A DNA stretch of 64,000 nucleotides, from assembly GCF_900156885.1 (NCBI RefSeq), contig NZ_FTOY01000009.1, positions 182,257 through 246,256 of the forward strand. The letters are read 5' to 3'. This document shows positions 51,762 to 60,549 of the stretch, one piece after another. The first letter of the stretch is position 1. Each line of letters opens with the position of its first letter. The notes beneath the pieces were generated by a model. That model ran no database searches. It was not told the DNA's origin and saw only the letters and a program-made list of their open reading frames with translations. This DNA is from Limosilactobacillus caccae (GTDB lineage: Bacteria; Bacillota; Bacilli; Lactobacillales; Lactobacillaceae). The position numbers and the translations under genes are program-made.

Positions 51762-52487
51762 TTATTCATCCTCATCGAGGCCTTCAATTTCAATATAGTT
51801 GCTCGTGATGTATTTCTTACGGCCAATTTGATACCAGGTGATCTCGTCATTATCGTTTAACTTCCCAATCAGCTGAACTTCATTGCCATTAGGAATTTCC
51901 GCAATCTTATTACCATATGGTGCATCATAGACATTGATCGACTTGTTATGTAGGTAGTCGACCCGCGCTTTGACGTCGTGTAATGGGATCACCGTCAGGT
52001 TATTAACCAGCCGTGAAGGAGCCTTTTGGGGGTCAGTGTTAAATGGATTATCGACAACGTGCATCTTATCATATTTGATCCACTGGTCAGCCCCAATTTC
52101 ATACCAGAATTGCCCGTTCTTAGTTGCTACCCGGTGGAAGGACTTCACGGTAATATCAGCAGGTAGTGGGGCACCGACTGGCATCCCCGCCGCAGTATCA
52201 CACACCTGGGTCGGGGCGTCGAGGTGCAGATACATCTCAATCGATTGAACTTCCCCCCAGTTTTGTTTCCGGTAAAAGAGGTGGACGATTCGCTGCCGCA
52301 TATCAAACTTTCCCTTTGTCTCCCCCTCAGTCTTTACGTAGCGGTAGTTAGGAAATTGTTTCCGCTCAATCTCATATTCCTGCCCGATAAAGCCGCGCAG
52401 CAGTTGGGGGACGATTAGGTTTGCTCCTGAATCTATGTCATTATAGTATACCCAGATTGGGTTACCTGTTTTAAATTTGTCAATCAT
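51762..52487 (-). CDS. MucBP-like / SH3-like domain protein without signal peptide
   Basis: A 241-residue protein. The N-terminal part (about 1-75: GNPIWVYYNDIDSGANLI, GFIGQEYEIERKQFPNYRYVKTEGETKGKFD, RQRIVHLFYRKQNW) matches the MucBP pattern of mucin-binding repeats. The middle and end look like two SH3-like modules (WYEIGADQWIKYDKMHVVD and SINVYDAPYGNKIAEIPNGNEVQLIGKL...WYQIGRKKYI). Oddly there is no signal peptide, membrane segment or anchor, so as written it is cytosolic or released by another route. GGAG sits eight bases before this ATG. Confidence 0.75.
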   Translation of the reverse strand: MIDKFKTGNPIWVYYNDIDSGANLIVPQLLRGFIGQEYEIERKQFPNYRYVKTEGETKGKFDMRQRIVHLFYRKQNWGEVQSIEMYLHLDAPTQVCDTAAGMPVGAPLPADITVKSFHRVATKNGQFWYEIGADQWIKYDKMHVVDNPFNTDPQKAPSRLVNNLTVIPLHDVKARVDYLHNKSINVYDAPYGNKIAEIPNGNEVQLIGKLNDNDEITWYQIGRKKYITSNYIEIEGLDEDE

Positions 52488-52586
52488 CTTTAACACTCCG
52501 TAACCTTAATTCTTTATTAATTATAGCGCTTTTTTGAGGCCGACACGATAACGAACCATTATATTTCTCCGAATGAAAGTGATTTA

Positions 52587-52595
52587 TGCTAAAAT
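52587..52595 (+). promoter_or_regulatory. Extended -10 promoter of the ECF S-component gene
   Basis: TG-C-TAAAAT 31 bases before the start. Confidence 0.5.
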
Positions 52596-52626
52596 AGGCC
52601 TATTCAAATTATTAGGGAGAAACAAA

Positions 52627-53229
52627 ATGGCAAAGAAAAGACACCAGCAGATTCGTCACAATACCACCTTGGCGATCTTTATCTCAATTATCTTCTTGCA
52701 AGACTTTATACCTTTTTTTGGTAACATTCCACTTGGCCCACTAAGTATTACCACCCTTCATGTGACGGTGATCATTGCAGCAATCGTGCTGGGCCCACTT
52801 GACGGGGCGATTATCGGGGGCGTATGGGGATTTTTAACCTGGGTGCGGGCGTTTGCTGCACCGTCTAGTCCGTTAGCGCCGCTAGTATTTGTTAACCCCG
52901 TCGTCTCAATCGTCCCGCGGGTTATGATTGGAATCCTTGCAGGCTATACCTTCATCGGTCTTTGCCACCTAGTTAAAAATAAGTCCTGGGCCGCGATTGG
53001 CGCTGCCATTGTGGGCTCCGTGACTAATACGGGCCTAGTCCTTGGTCTTATCTACCTATTTTACCGTACTCCCGCTGTTGCGCAAACATATGGGGTCGAT
53101 GTTAACCATTTATTAATCGCCTTGGAAACAGTAATGGCGACTAACGGGCTGGCCGAATTAATTTTGGCGGTCGTGCTTGTGCCAATGATCGCTATTCCGG
53201 TTTTAGAGGTCCGCAAGCGACTACAATAA
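52627..53229 (+). CDS. ECF transporter substrate-binding (S) component
   Basis: A 200-residue membrane protein with six helices. The layout and the conserved glycine/proline pattern (PLGPLSITTLHVTVIIAAIVLGPLDGAIIGGVWG, then VNPVVSIVPRVMIGILAGY) are those of vitamin-type ECF S components, which capture the substrate and dock to the shared EcfAAT energy module. The substrate cannot be fixed from sequence; a pantothenate-type carrier is one possibility. Start chosen at the ATG after TTAGGGAG rather than an upstream in-frame ATG. Confidence 0.85.
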   Translation: MAKKRHQQIRHNTTLAIFISIIFLQDFIPFFGNIPLGPLSITTLHVTVIIAAIVLGPLDGAIIGGVWGFLTWVRAFAAPSSPLAPLVFVNPVVSIVPRVMIGILAGYTFIGLCHLVKNKSWAAIGAAIVGSVTNTGLVLGLIYLFYRTPAVAQTYGVDVNHLLIALETVMATNGLAELILAVVLVPMIAIPVLEVRKRLQ

Positions 53230-53239
53230 AAGATGTGAA

Positions 53240-53274
53240 AAGGGCTGGGAAAGCAAAATTTCCCAGCCCTTAAT
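53240..53274. terminator. Bidirectional terminator between ECF and clpE genes
   Basis: AAGGGCTGGGA / TCCCAGCCCTT stem between convergent genes. Confidence 0.88.
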
Positions 53275-53280
53275 TATTAA

Positions 53281-55488
53281 CTACTTGTTAGCTTCGACTT
53301 CGGTTGCTGCTTGCTTCGCCTCAACAGTGATGTTGCCATCATCATCAAGTTTTGCAACAAGTTGATGGACGTCATTATGGTCAAGGACGTAATCAGCAAT
53401 CCGGTCTTCAATTTGTTCTTGGATTACCCGGCGTAATGGCCGTGCCCCCATCTTAGGGTCGTAGCCCATGTCAACGAGTTTTTCATCGACTCCTTCTGGC
53501 ACATCGATGTGTAAGTCCTTATCAGCAAGCATTGTGTTGACGTCGTTGATCATCAAGTCAACGATCTTCATCAAGTCATCCTTGGAAAGGGCATTAAACT
53601 GAACAATATCATCAAAGCGGTTTAAAAATTCTGGCTTAAAGTAATCGGTCAGCTTGTCGATGATTGCGTGGGTTGAGCCACTAGCCTCAGCACCGAAGCC
53701 GACGCTCGATTCAGCATCACCGGTTCCGGCGTTCGAAGTCATGATGATAATTGTATCCTTAAAGGAAACGGTCCGGCCTTGCGAGTCGGTCAGGCGACCA
53801 TCATCAAGAATTTGTAAGAACATGTGCATTACGTCTGGGTGGGCCTTTTCAACCTCATCAAGCAAGATCAGGCTGTAAGGGTGGCGCCGGACTTGTTCGG
53901 TTAATTGGCCAGCTTCTTCGTATCCAACGTAGCCAGGTGCCGCACCGATTAACTTGGAAGTAGATGTCTTATCCATGTACTCAGACATATCGAAACGGAT
54001 CATGGCATCCTTAGAACCGAATAGTTGTAATGCCAGCTGCTTAGCTGTTTCCGTCTTCCCGACACCAGTTGGGCCAACGAAGAGGAAGGAGCCAATTGGC
54101 CGACCGGACTTGTTAAGCCCGATCCGGTTCCGCCGGATAGCACGGGCAACCTTATCAACCGCTTCTGTCTGGCCGATAACATGTTCATCAAGCTTCTTAT
54201 CAAGGTCCCGTAGTTGGTTTTCTTCTTGTTTTTGTAGGTCACCAACGGGGATGTTAGTCTTTTCTTCAACAATCTTTTGCATGTCAGCGACGGTTACCGT
54301 TGCGGAATCTTCCGTGTGGTTTTCTTCCGCTTCCTTCTTTGCCTTTTCTAGTTTAGCAACTTGGTCCCGGTAGAAGGCCGCCTTTTCATAATCTTGGTTG
54401 TCAGCTGCCTGTTGCTTGTGTGCTTCGGCAGTGTGGATTTCGTTTTCGATTGCGTTTGGATCGACGTTCTTTAATGTGAGGTTCTTCCGTGAGCCAGCTT
54501 CGTCAAGCAGGTCAATCGCCTTATCAGGTAAGAAACGGTCCTGGATGTAACGGTCAGATAACTTGGCTGCCGCAACCACGGCGTCATCGGTGTACTTAAC
54601 GTGGTGGTAGTCCTGGTACCGGCTCTTAATACCGTTGAGGATCTTGATCGTTTCATCAACGGATGGTTCGTTAACCTCAACCGGTTGGAAACGCCGTGCT
54701 AAGGCCGCATCCTTTTCAATCTTCCGGTATTCGTTCAATGTCGTTGCCCCGACTAACTGGAAGTCGCCCCGGGCAAGGGCTGGCTTCAAGACGTTACCGG
54801 CATCCATCCCGCCTTCAGCATTACCGGCACCCATGATTTCATGGATTTCGTCGATGAAGAGGATGATGTTCTTATTCTTGCGAACTTCTTCCATTAATTG
54901 TTGCATCCGCTTTTCAAATTGACCACGGATACCAGTTCCTTGGACTAAGGAAACGACGTCAAGGCGGATAATTTCCTTGTTGGCAAGCTTTTCTGGTACT
55001 TCGCCAGAAACAATTGCTTGGGCAAGGCCTTCAACAACCGCCGTCTTACCAACACCAGCTTCACCGATTAGCACTGGGTTGTTCTTGGTCCGGCGGTTGA
55101 GAATTTCAATTACCCGCTTAATCTCGTTGTTCCGGCCGATCACCGGGTCGATCTTTCCTTGGCGGGCGAGGTCGGTCAGGTTAATCCCGTATTGGCCGAG
55201 AATTCCCTTACCGTTTCGGCCACCACCTTGCCGCTGGCTTTGACCGTTGACATTTTGTCCGTTAGCCCCAGCAGCTTGGCTTTGCATGTTGTTCATTGCG
55301 TTCATGAAGTCTTCGAGGCTTCCAAAACCGAAATTATTCATTCCGTTACCTCCATTCATTATTTCAGATTGTAAGTTTTGTAGTTTTTGATAACAATTTT
55401 GGCAGAGGTCGATTTGCATCCGTTGGCCATTAAAATTCATTTGTAAATGAATCGTGGCCGGATTTTGATGACAATTTTGACAGAGCAT
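53281..55488 (-). CDS. clpE: ATP-dependent Clp protease ATP-binding subunit ClpE
   Basis: A 735-residue AAA+ unfoldase that feeds ClpP and refolds or clears heat-damaged proteins. The ClpE hallmark, an N-terminal zinc finger, is present ([10 protein letters not shown] and [10 protein letters not shown]). AAA-1 carries [16 protein letters not shown]-2 [14 protein letters not shown], with a UVR-like linker ([22 protein letters not shown]) between. Start at the ATG after TAGGAGG; an earlier in-frame codon lacks a ribosome site. Expression is heat-shock controlled: a CtsR box lies over the transcription start and a CIRCE element further upstream. Confidence 0.97.
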   Translation of the reverse strand: MLCQNCHQNPATIHLQMNFNGQRMQIDLCQNCYQKLQNLQSEIMNGGNGMNNFGFGSLEDFMNAMNNMQSQAAGANGQNVNGQSQRQGGGRNGKGILGQYGINLTDLARQGKIDPVIGRNNEIKRVIEILNRRTKNNPVLIGEAGVGKTAVVEGLAQAIVSGEVPEKLANKEIIRLDVVSLVQGTGIRGQFEKRMQQLMEEVRKNKNIILFIDEIHEIMGAGNAEGGMDAGNVLKPALARGDFQLVGATTLNEYRKIEKDAALARRFQPVEVNEPSVDETIKILNGIKSRYQDYHHVKYTDDAVVAAAKLSDRYIQDRFLPDKAIDLLDEAGSRKNLTLKNVDPNAIENEIHTAEAHKQQAADNQDYEKAAFYRDQVAKLEKAKKEAEENHTEDSATVTVADMQKIVEEKTNIPVGDLQKQEENQLRDLDKKLDEHVIGQTEAVDKVARAIRRNRIGLNKSGRPIGSFLFVGPTGVGKTETAKQLALQLFGSKDAMIRFDMSEYMDKTSTSKLIGAAPGYVGYEEAGQLTEQVRRHPYSLILLDEVEKAHPDVMHMFLQILDDGRLTDSQGRTVSFKDTIIIMTSNAGTGDAESSVGFGAEASGSTHAIIDKLTDYFKPEFLNRFDDIVQFNALSKDDLMKIVDLMINDVNTMLADKDLHIDVPEGVDEKLVDMGYDPKMGARPLRRVIQEQIEDRIADYVLDHNDVHQLVAKLDDDGNITVEAKQAATEVEANK

Positions 55489-55537
55489 CTTAAGAAAATA
55501 CCTCCTATATTCTAAGGTCAAAAAGATTCCATTTTTA

Positions 55538-55554
55538 TTTGACCTTTCTTGACC
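55538..55554 (-). promoter_or_regulatory. CtsR operator of clpE
   Basis: On the minus strand GGTCAAGAAAGGTCAAA, the direct heptad repeat of CtsR (consensus RGTCAAANANRGTCAAA), with one departure. It sits just downstream of the clpE -10 and would cover the transcription start. Confidence 0.85.
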
Positions 55555-55564
55555 ATTGATTAAT

Positions 55565-55592
55565 ATTATACTTACTTTTTTAACCAGCGCAA
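55565..55592 (-). promoter_or_regulatory. clpE promoter
   Basis: Minus strand TTGCGC (55592-55587), 16-base spacer, TATAAT (55570-55565). Confidence 0.75.
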
Positions 55593-55663
55593 GCGATAAG
55601 TACCACTTTCAACCGCCCAGTAATTTAATATTGGTAAGTAATCTCCAAACTATAGTTATAATT

Positions 55664-55690
55664 TTAGCACTCTTTAGGCTTGAATGCTAA
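55664..55690. promoter_or_regulatory. CIRCE element (HrcA operator)
   Basis: TTAGCACTC-N9-GAATGCTAA, differing from the CIRCE consensus TTAGCACTC-N9-GAGTGCTAA at one base. It lies in the divergent spacer: 110 bases behind the clpE -35 and about 40 bases before the -10 of the small gene at 55770. A possible second minus-strand promoter (TTCAAG-18-TATAAC) overlaps it. Confidence 0.82.
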
Positions 55691-55729
55691 AAATGACAAC
55701 TCCTTTAATGCCAATTTAAAAATATTGTG

Positions 55730-55735
55730 TATAAT
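55730..55735 (+). promoter_or_regulatory. -10 box (TATAAT) of the small gene before ptsH
   Basis: TATAAT about 35 bases before the ATG; -35 poor. Confidence 0.5.
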
Positions 55736-55769
55736 AGGGGAGCAGATGAAATTATATTGAGGTGATTGA

Positions 55770-55955
55770 ATGGCAGAAGAAGATTTTGAGCAATTACTTG
55801 ATGATTTACGGGAGAAAAAGATCGACCATTTTGAGATTACTCCCGAAAACTTTCAAGCATTCCAGCCAGTATTTCATGCCTATGCCTACCGCTCGCAAAT
55901 TGAGGGCAAGGCGCATAGTGGTGGAAAGATTAGCTACCACTTAAAAGCGCGATAA
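55770..55955 (+). CDS. Small conserved protein upstream of ptsH
   Basis: A 61-residue soluble protein starting MAEEDFEQLLDDLREKKIDHFEI, preceded by GAGGTGA. Acidic helical N-terminus, basic C-terminus (KISYHLKAR). I recall a small hypothetical gene between clpE and ptsH in other lactobacilli, which supports a real gene; no function is known. It lies downstream of the CIRCE element, so it could be the HrcA-controlled gene. Confidence 0.7.
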   Translation: MAEEDFEQLLDDLREKKIDHFEITPENFQAFQPVFHAYAYRSQIEGKAHSGGKISYHLKAR

Positions 55956-55971
55956 ATCGTCAAGAGTAATC

Positions 55972-56000
55972 TTGTATTTAACGCTTACAATTGCTAAAAT
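55972..56000 (+). promoter_or_regulatory. ptsHI promoter with cre-like site in the spacer
   Basis: TTGTAT (55972-55977), 17-base spacer, TAAAAT (55995-56000). The spacer contains TTTAACGCTTACAA, the complement of TTGTAAGCGTTAAA, one step from the cre consensus. CcpA control of ptsHI would fit known biology. Confidence 0.6.
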
Positions 56001-56073
56001 GTAATTATCGAGGTGTATCAGTGGGAAAGCTGCTGATAATAATTATAAATCTGCTCGAAGGAGACTGATTGAT

Positions 56074-56340
56074 ATGGAAAAACGCGATTTTACTATTACT
56101 TCTGAAACTGGTATTCATGCACGTCCAGCTACTATTTTGGTTCAAGCTGCTTCAAAGTTTGCTTCTGACGTTACCCTTTCATACGAAGGCAAGAGTGTAA
56201 ACTTGAAGTCAATCATGGGTGTAATGTCACTCGGTGTTGGCCAAAACGCCAACGTTACGATCACTGCAAACGGTGACGACGAAAAGGAAGCATTGGATGC
56301 CGTTGCTGAAACCATGAAGAAGGAAGGATTGACTGACTAA
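56074..56340 (+). CDS. ptsH: Phosphocarrier protein HPr
   Basis: An 88-residue PTS phosphocarrier. His15 in [12 protein letters not shown] receives phosphate from Enzyme I; Ser46 in [12 protein letters not shown] is the HPr kinase site whose phosphorylated form is the CcpA co-repressor. Length is standard. AAGGAG lies before the ATG, and the stop overlaps the ptsI start (TAATG), so the two are translated together. The adjacent cre-like site suggests self-limiting control through CcpA. Confidence 0.98.
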   Translation: MEKRDFTITSETGIHARPATILVQAASKFASDVTLSYEGKSVNLKSIMGVMSLGVGQNANVTITANGDDEKEALDAVAETMKKEGLTD

Positions 56341-58076
56341 TGTCCTTACTACTAACTGGGTTGGCAGCCAGCAGTGGGATTATGATTGCTCCTGCTTACC
56401 TTTTAGTAGAGTCAGATCTATCTGTAACACAACAGCATACAGCTGATGAGAATCATGAGGTCGCCCGGCTTCATGATTCTTTTGCGTTATCCAGAAAAGA
56501 ATTGCAAAAGATCCACGATCATGCACACCAATCATTAGGAAAACGAGCAGCAGCCGTGATTGATACCCAGATTTCTTTGCTAGATGATCCAACTCTACAC
56601 GATAAGATAATTGACCAGATTGAAAACCACCATGATGCCGCTGAATGGGCGGTCGAAAAGGTGAAAAACCAGTATTTGAAGCTCCTCGAGGGGATGAATG
56701 ATAATGACTATCTCCAGTCGCGGGCGATGGCGGTTAGGGACGTTACCAAGCGGATCCTTAGCCACTTACTAGATATTCCACTGCCAACGCCAGCAGCCCT
56801 CGACCACCGGGCAATTTTTGTTGCCAATGACATCACCCCAACAGATACCGCCCAGTTTGACCGTCGTTATGTGGCCGGGATTGTGACCGCCAATGGTGGC
56901 CGGACATCGCACTTTACAATTATGAGTAAGACCCTTGCGGTACCAGCAGTTGTGGGGGTAAAAGATGCGGCAACCTTAATTCAAAATGGCGACATGCTGA
57001 TCGTCGATGGAATCCATGGCAAGGTGATTGTTAACCCGTCGGCAACAGAGATTGAGCATTACCAATTGCTCGCCGGAAAGTTTGCCCAGGAACAACAAGC
57101 GTGGGGCGCGTTGCGGGATAAACAGACGGTCAGTGCAGACGGCCGTCGCTTTGAGGTGGCGGCGAATGTCGGGACCGTGGCCGATATTGCTGACGCCCAG
57201 GAAAATGGTGCCGAAGGGATTGGCCTTTTGCGGACAGAATTCCTGTACATGAACAAGGACCAGCTCCCTAGTGAAGACCAGCAGTTAGCGTCATATAAGC
57301 AGTTTGTGGCAGCGATGAACCAGCAGCGAGTGGTTGCACGAACCCTTGATATTGGTGGGGATAAGCAGTTGGGGATGGTCCAGTTACCCCATGAAGCCAA
57401 CCCCTTCCTTGGTTTTCGCGCAATCCGAGTCGGCCTCGCCCGTCCAGAAATCCTGCGCCCTCAGTTGCGGGCCCTTTTGCGGGCGTCTGTTTATGGCCGC
57501 CTGGCGATCATGTTCCCGATGATCGCAACAATTGAAGAATTCCAGCAAGCGCGGACGATTCTTGATGAAGAACGGGCAAAACTGGAAGCTGCAGGTGTTC
57601 AGGTAGCTGACAATGTTGAAGTCGGGATGATGCTAGAGATTCCGGCCGTTGCTGTAATGGCGGAATATTTTGCTAAGTACGTGGACTTCTTTAGCATTGG
57701 CAGCAATGACCTAATTCAATACATGTTTGCCGTTGACCGGGGAAATGCCAATGTTTCCTACCTATACCAGGAACTTCACCCCGCTGTTTTGCGGATGATC
57801 AAGCGGGTGATTGATGCCGCCCACGCTGAAGGAAAGTGGGTTGGGATGTGTGGCGAGATGGCCGGCAACCCATTGGCAACCCCATTGTTGATGGGGATGG
57901 GGCTAGACGAATTTTCCATGAACAGTGGCCAAGTATTGCGAATTCGGTCGCTAATCAACCACCTCAGTACGCGCCAACTGCAGCCCCTTGTTCACCGGGC
58001 AATCAATGTTGAAACTGCCGAAAAGGTTAAACAATTAGTCAAAGAATACGTTCCTGAATTAAAGGACCTAAATTAG
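56340..58076 (+). CDS. ptsI: PTS Enzyme I (phosphoenolpyruvate-protein phosphotransferase)
   Basis: A 578-residue enzyme that takes phosphate from PEP and gives it to HPr. The swivelling domain holds the active His191 in GGRTSHFTIMSKTLAVPAVVG; the PEP-binding barrel shows GIGLLRTEFLYM, RTLDIGGDK, FLGFRAIRVGL, FFSIGSNDLIQYMFAVDRG and the catalytic Cys in GMCGEMAGNP. Full length. Overlaps ptsH by one base. Confidence 0.98.
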   Translation: MSLLLTGLAASSGIMIAPAYLLVESDLSVTQQHTADENHEVARLHDSFALSRKELQKIHDHAHQSLGKRAAAVIDTQISLLDDPTLHDKIIDQIENHHDAAEWAVEKVKNQYLKLLEGMNDNDYLQSRAMAVRDVTKRILSHLLDIPLPTPAALDHRAIFVANDITPTDTAQFDRRYVAGIVTANGGRTSHFTIMSKTLAVPAVVGVKDAATLIQNGDMLIVDGIHGKVIVNPSATEIEHYQLLAGKFAQEQQAWGALRDKQTVSADGRRFEVAANVGTVADIADAQENGAEGIGLLRTEFLYMNKDQLPSEDQQLASYKQFVAAMNQQRVVARTLDIGGDKQLGMVQLPHEANPFLGFRAIRVGLARPEILRPQLRALLRASVYGRLAIMFPMIATIEEFQQARTILDEERAKLEAAGVQVADNVEVGMMLEIPAVAVMAEYFAKYVDFFSIGSNDLIQYMFAVDRGNANVSYLYQELHPAVLRMIKRVIDAAHAEGKWVGMCGEMAGNPLATPLLMGMGLDEFSMNSGQVLRIRSLINHLSTRQLQPLVHRAINVETAEKVKQLVKEYVPELKDLN

Positions 58077-58110
58077 AGGGAGGACTTGCGCCTGCCTCTT
58101 TGTTGCTTTA
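58076..58110 (+). terminator. Terminator after ptsI
   Basis: AGAGGGAGG / CCTGCCTCT-type imperfect stem then TTTGTTGCTTT. Confidence 0.65.
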
Positions 58111-58224
58111 AAAGCCCTTATCCGAGTGGTGATGCAGTGTGAATTTTTTGTAAAGAATTTTTAATCATTGAAGGCAGTTCTTGTCCTACAACGGAGATGA
58201 TATTACAATTATTTAAATACGACT

Positions 58225-58253
58225 TTGCGGTTCAGGGGATGCTTTAGTATAAT
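58225..58253 (+). promoter_or_regulatory. Promoter of the glycolipid operon
   Basis: TTGCGG (58225-58230), 17-base spacer, TATAAT (58248-58253). Confidence 0.75.
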
Positions 58254-58300
58254 AGCAATTATTATCGTAAAATTTGTGACGTAGTAAAGGAGCAATTAGC

Positions 58301-59518
58301 TTGAATATTGGTATTTTTACAGATACATATTTCCCACAGGTTAGTGGAGTCGCGACTTCGATAAAGACGCTTCGTGATGAACTGATTGCTCAAGGCCATC
58401 ATGTTTATATCTTTACAACGACCGATCCGAAAGCTAAGCATGATGATGTTGAAAATGGGATCTACCGTTTTGCAAGTATCCCCTTTGTTTCATTTTCCGA
58501 CCGGCGGATTGCTATTCGTGGTGCTTTCCGGGCAATCCGGCTCGCCAAGAAGTTTAAGCTGGATGTGGTTCACAACCAGACTGAGTTTTCTCTTGGGGTG
58601 ATGGGCAAGACGGTTGCTCACCATTTGCATATTCCGTGCTTGCACACCTACCATACGATGTATCAGGATTATCTCCATTACATTGCCAATGGTCACGTGT
58701 TAAAGCCCAATGATGTTGCCCGGTTGGCGCACCTATACTTGAAAAACATGTCAGGGGTGATCGCCCCGAGTGAGCGCGTCCTAGAGACGTTGAAGGACTA
58801 TGATATTGAGTCACCAATCCGGGTGATTCCGACAGGGATTAACCTCCGGGTGTATAGCAAGCGTGACTCCAAGGAGGCAATTCAGCGCTTGCGTGCCCAA
58901 CATGGTTATGGTGCTGATACGCCGGTATTATTGTCATTGAGCCGGTTGGCGTATGAGAAAAATATCCATGCGTTGATTGATGCAATGCCTGATATCCTTG
59001 CCAAGCGTCCAGATGCCCAGCTGTTGATTGTTGGGGATGGACCAGCGCGGCAGACCTTAGAACGGCAGACCCGGCAGTTAAACTTGACTGACCATGTTCA
59101 GTTCGCTGGTGAAGTGTCAAATGACCAGGTTTATCATTACTACCAGATGGCAGATGTGTTCGTCTCAGCATCAGACTCAGAGTCACAGGGGTTAACCTAT
59201 GATGAGGCACTGGCATCCGACTTGCCAATCGTTGTGATGCGGAGCGAATATACGGATGAACTGATTGATGATCCGGCGATTGGAACTAGTTTTCAAAAGA
59301 AGGCTGACCTGGTAAACGGGGTAGTTTATTACCTCAGCAAGGTGGTGACTACGGAGTCACGGTTAAAACGCCAGCAAAAGTTGCATGAGATTTCGGCAGA
59401 GGTATTTGTCCACCGAGTTGTTAGATTTTATCAAGACTGCCAACAAGAGATGGCTGCTGACGATGAGGCTGCTCAGAATACAAAGACACGGCGGCTCTTC
59501 CATCGACCAAGGAGTTAA
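58301..59518 (+). CDS. lafA: Diacylglycerol glucosyltransferase, LafA-like GT4
   Basis: A 405-residue GT-B enzyme starting MNIGIFTDTYFPQVSGVATSIKTL, the usual opening of LTA-anchor glucosyltransferases. The donor domain has SLSRLAYEKNIHALIDAMP, LLIVGDGPARQTLE and ASDSESQGLTYDEALASDLP. It would put glucose on diacylglycerol at the inner membrane face, the first step of the lipoteichoic acid glycolipid anchor. TTG start with AAAGGAG. The stop overlaps the next start. The symbol rests on family plus operon order. Confidence 0.85.
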   Translation: MNIGIFTDTYFPQVSGVATSIKTLRDELIAQGHHVYIFTTTDPKAKHDDVENGIYRFASIPFVSFSDRRIAIRGAFRAIRLAKKFKLDVVHNQTEFSLGVMGKTVAHHLHIPCLHTYHTMYQDYLHYIANGHVLKPNDVARLAHLYLKNMSGVIAPSERVLETLKDYDIESPIRVIPTGINLRVYSKRDSKEAIQRLRAQHGYGADTPVLLSLSRLAYEKNIHALIDAMPDILAKRPDAQLLIVGDGPARQTLERQTRQLNLTDHVQFAGEVSNDQVYHYYQMADVFVSASDSESQGLTYDEALASDLPIVVMRSEYTDELIDDPAIGTSFQKKADLVNGVVYYLSKVVTTESRLKRQQKLHEISAEVFVHRVVRFYQDCQQEMAADDEAAQNTKTRRLFHRPRS

Positions 59519-60549
59519 TGATGATTAAAATAACAATGTTTTCATCTGCAGATAAGGTAGCTGGTCAAGGGGTAGGGAGTGCCTACCTGGAGCTAGTCAA
59601 CCTCCTTAAATCCGAATGCAGTGATGAATTTGATATTGAGATTAATCGCTACCAAAAGAGTCAGGTGAGTCACTATCACACAATCGATCCCCGCTTCTTC
59701 TTATCGACCTTTTCACGGCGGCGGGGAAGAAAAATCGGGTACGTTCACTTTTTACCTGAGACATTAGAAGGCAGTTTGAAAATCCCGCAACCATTTCGCG
59801 GGCTTTTTTATCGTTATATAATTGCCTTTTATAAACGGATGGATCAGTTGGTCGTGGTCAACCCTTCATTTATTGATAAGTTGGTTGCGTATAATATTCC
59901 GCGGGAAGCGATTACCTATATTCCTAATTTTGTCGATAACCAACGCTTTCACCCAGTGACAGTAACGGAAAAAGAGCGCTTGCGTGAAAAATATCATTTT
60001 GCGCAAGATAAGTTTATTGTAGTGGGCAGTGGGCAAGTCCAGGAACGCAAGGGTGTCCCTGACTTTATCCGCCTGGCAAGACAAAACCCGGATGTCCAGT
60101 TTGTTTGGGCGGGGGGCTTTTCCTTTGGCCGGTTGACTGATGGGTATAGTGAATTAAAACAGGTTGTTGAAAATCCACCTGCTAATTTACGCTTTACGGG
60201 AATTGTCTCCCGTGATGAGATTGCTGAGTTAAATAATCTTGCTGATCTTTTTCTCCTCCCGTCATATAATGAGCTTTTTCCGATGTCGGTCTTAGAGGCA
60301 TTTAGCTGTGGGACACCAGTGATGCTCCGTGATCTCGACTTATATCACGCGATTATTGCTGGGGACTACGAAACTGCGAAGGACGTTAATGAGATGCAAA
60401 TGAAGTTGACTTTATTGCGCAACGATCCAGCACGGCTAGCCTACTGGAAAAAACGTGCTAATTTAGCAGCCAAGGAATATTCAAAAGACCACCTAGCAAA
60501 AGTGTGGACGGCCTTTTATGAGCAGCAGGCGCGAAAGGGGGAGGACTAG
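59518..60549 (+). CDS. lafB: Glycolipid galactosyltransferase, LafB-like GT4
   Basis: A 343-residue GT-B enzyme: KITMFSSADKVAGQGVGSAYLELVNLL at the start, VGSGQVQERKGVPDFIRLA and PSYNELFPMSVLEAFSCGTP in the donor domain. It is the usual second enzyme, adding galactose to glucosyl-diacylglycerol. Two adjacent ATGs are in frame; AAGGAG fits the second (59521) a little better. Overlaps both neighbours. Confidence 0.85.
   Translation: MMIKITMFSSADKVAGQGVGSAYLELVNLLKSECSDEFDIEINRYQKSQVSHYHTIDPRFFLSTFSRRRGRKIGYVHFLPETLEGSLKIPQPFRGLFYRYIIAFYKRMDQLVVVNPSFIDKLVAYNIPREAITYIPNFVDNQRFHPVTVTEKERLREKYHFAQDKFIVVGSGQVQERKGVPDFIRLARQNPDVQFVWAGGFSFGRLTDGYSELKQVVENPPANLRFTGIVSRDEIAELNNLADLFLLPSYNELFPMSVLEAFSCGTPVMLRDLDLYHAIIAGDYETAKDVNEMQMKLTLLRNDPARLAYWKKRANLAAKEYSKDHLAKVWTAFYEQQARKGED

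Noticed and set aside
53954..54373. Plus-strand reading frame of 139 residues within clpE
   Set aside because: Antisense shadow of ClpE; Ser/Arg-rich composition typical of such shadows.
58839..59228. 129-residue minus-strand frame in lafA
   Set aside because: Low-complexity His/Gln composition, antisense to a strong GT4 gene.
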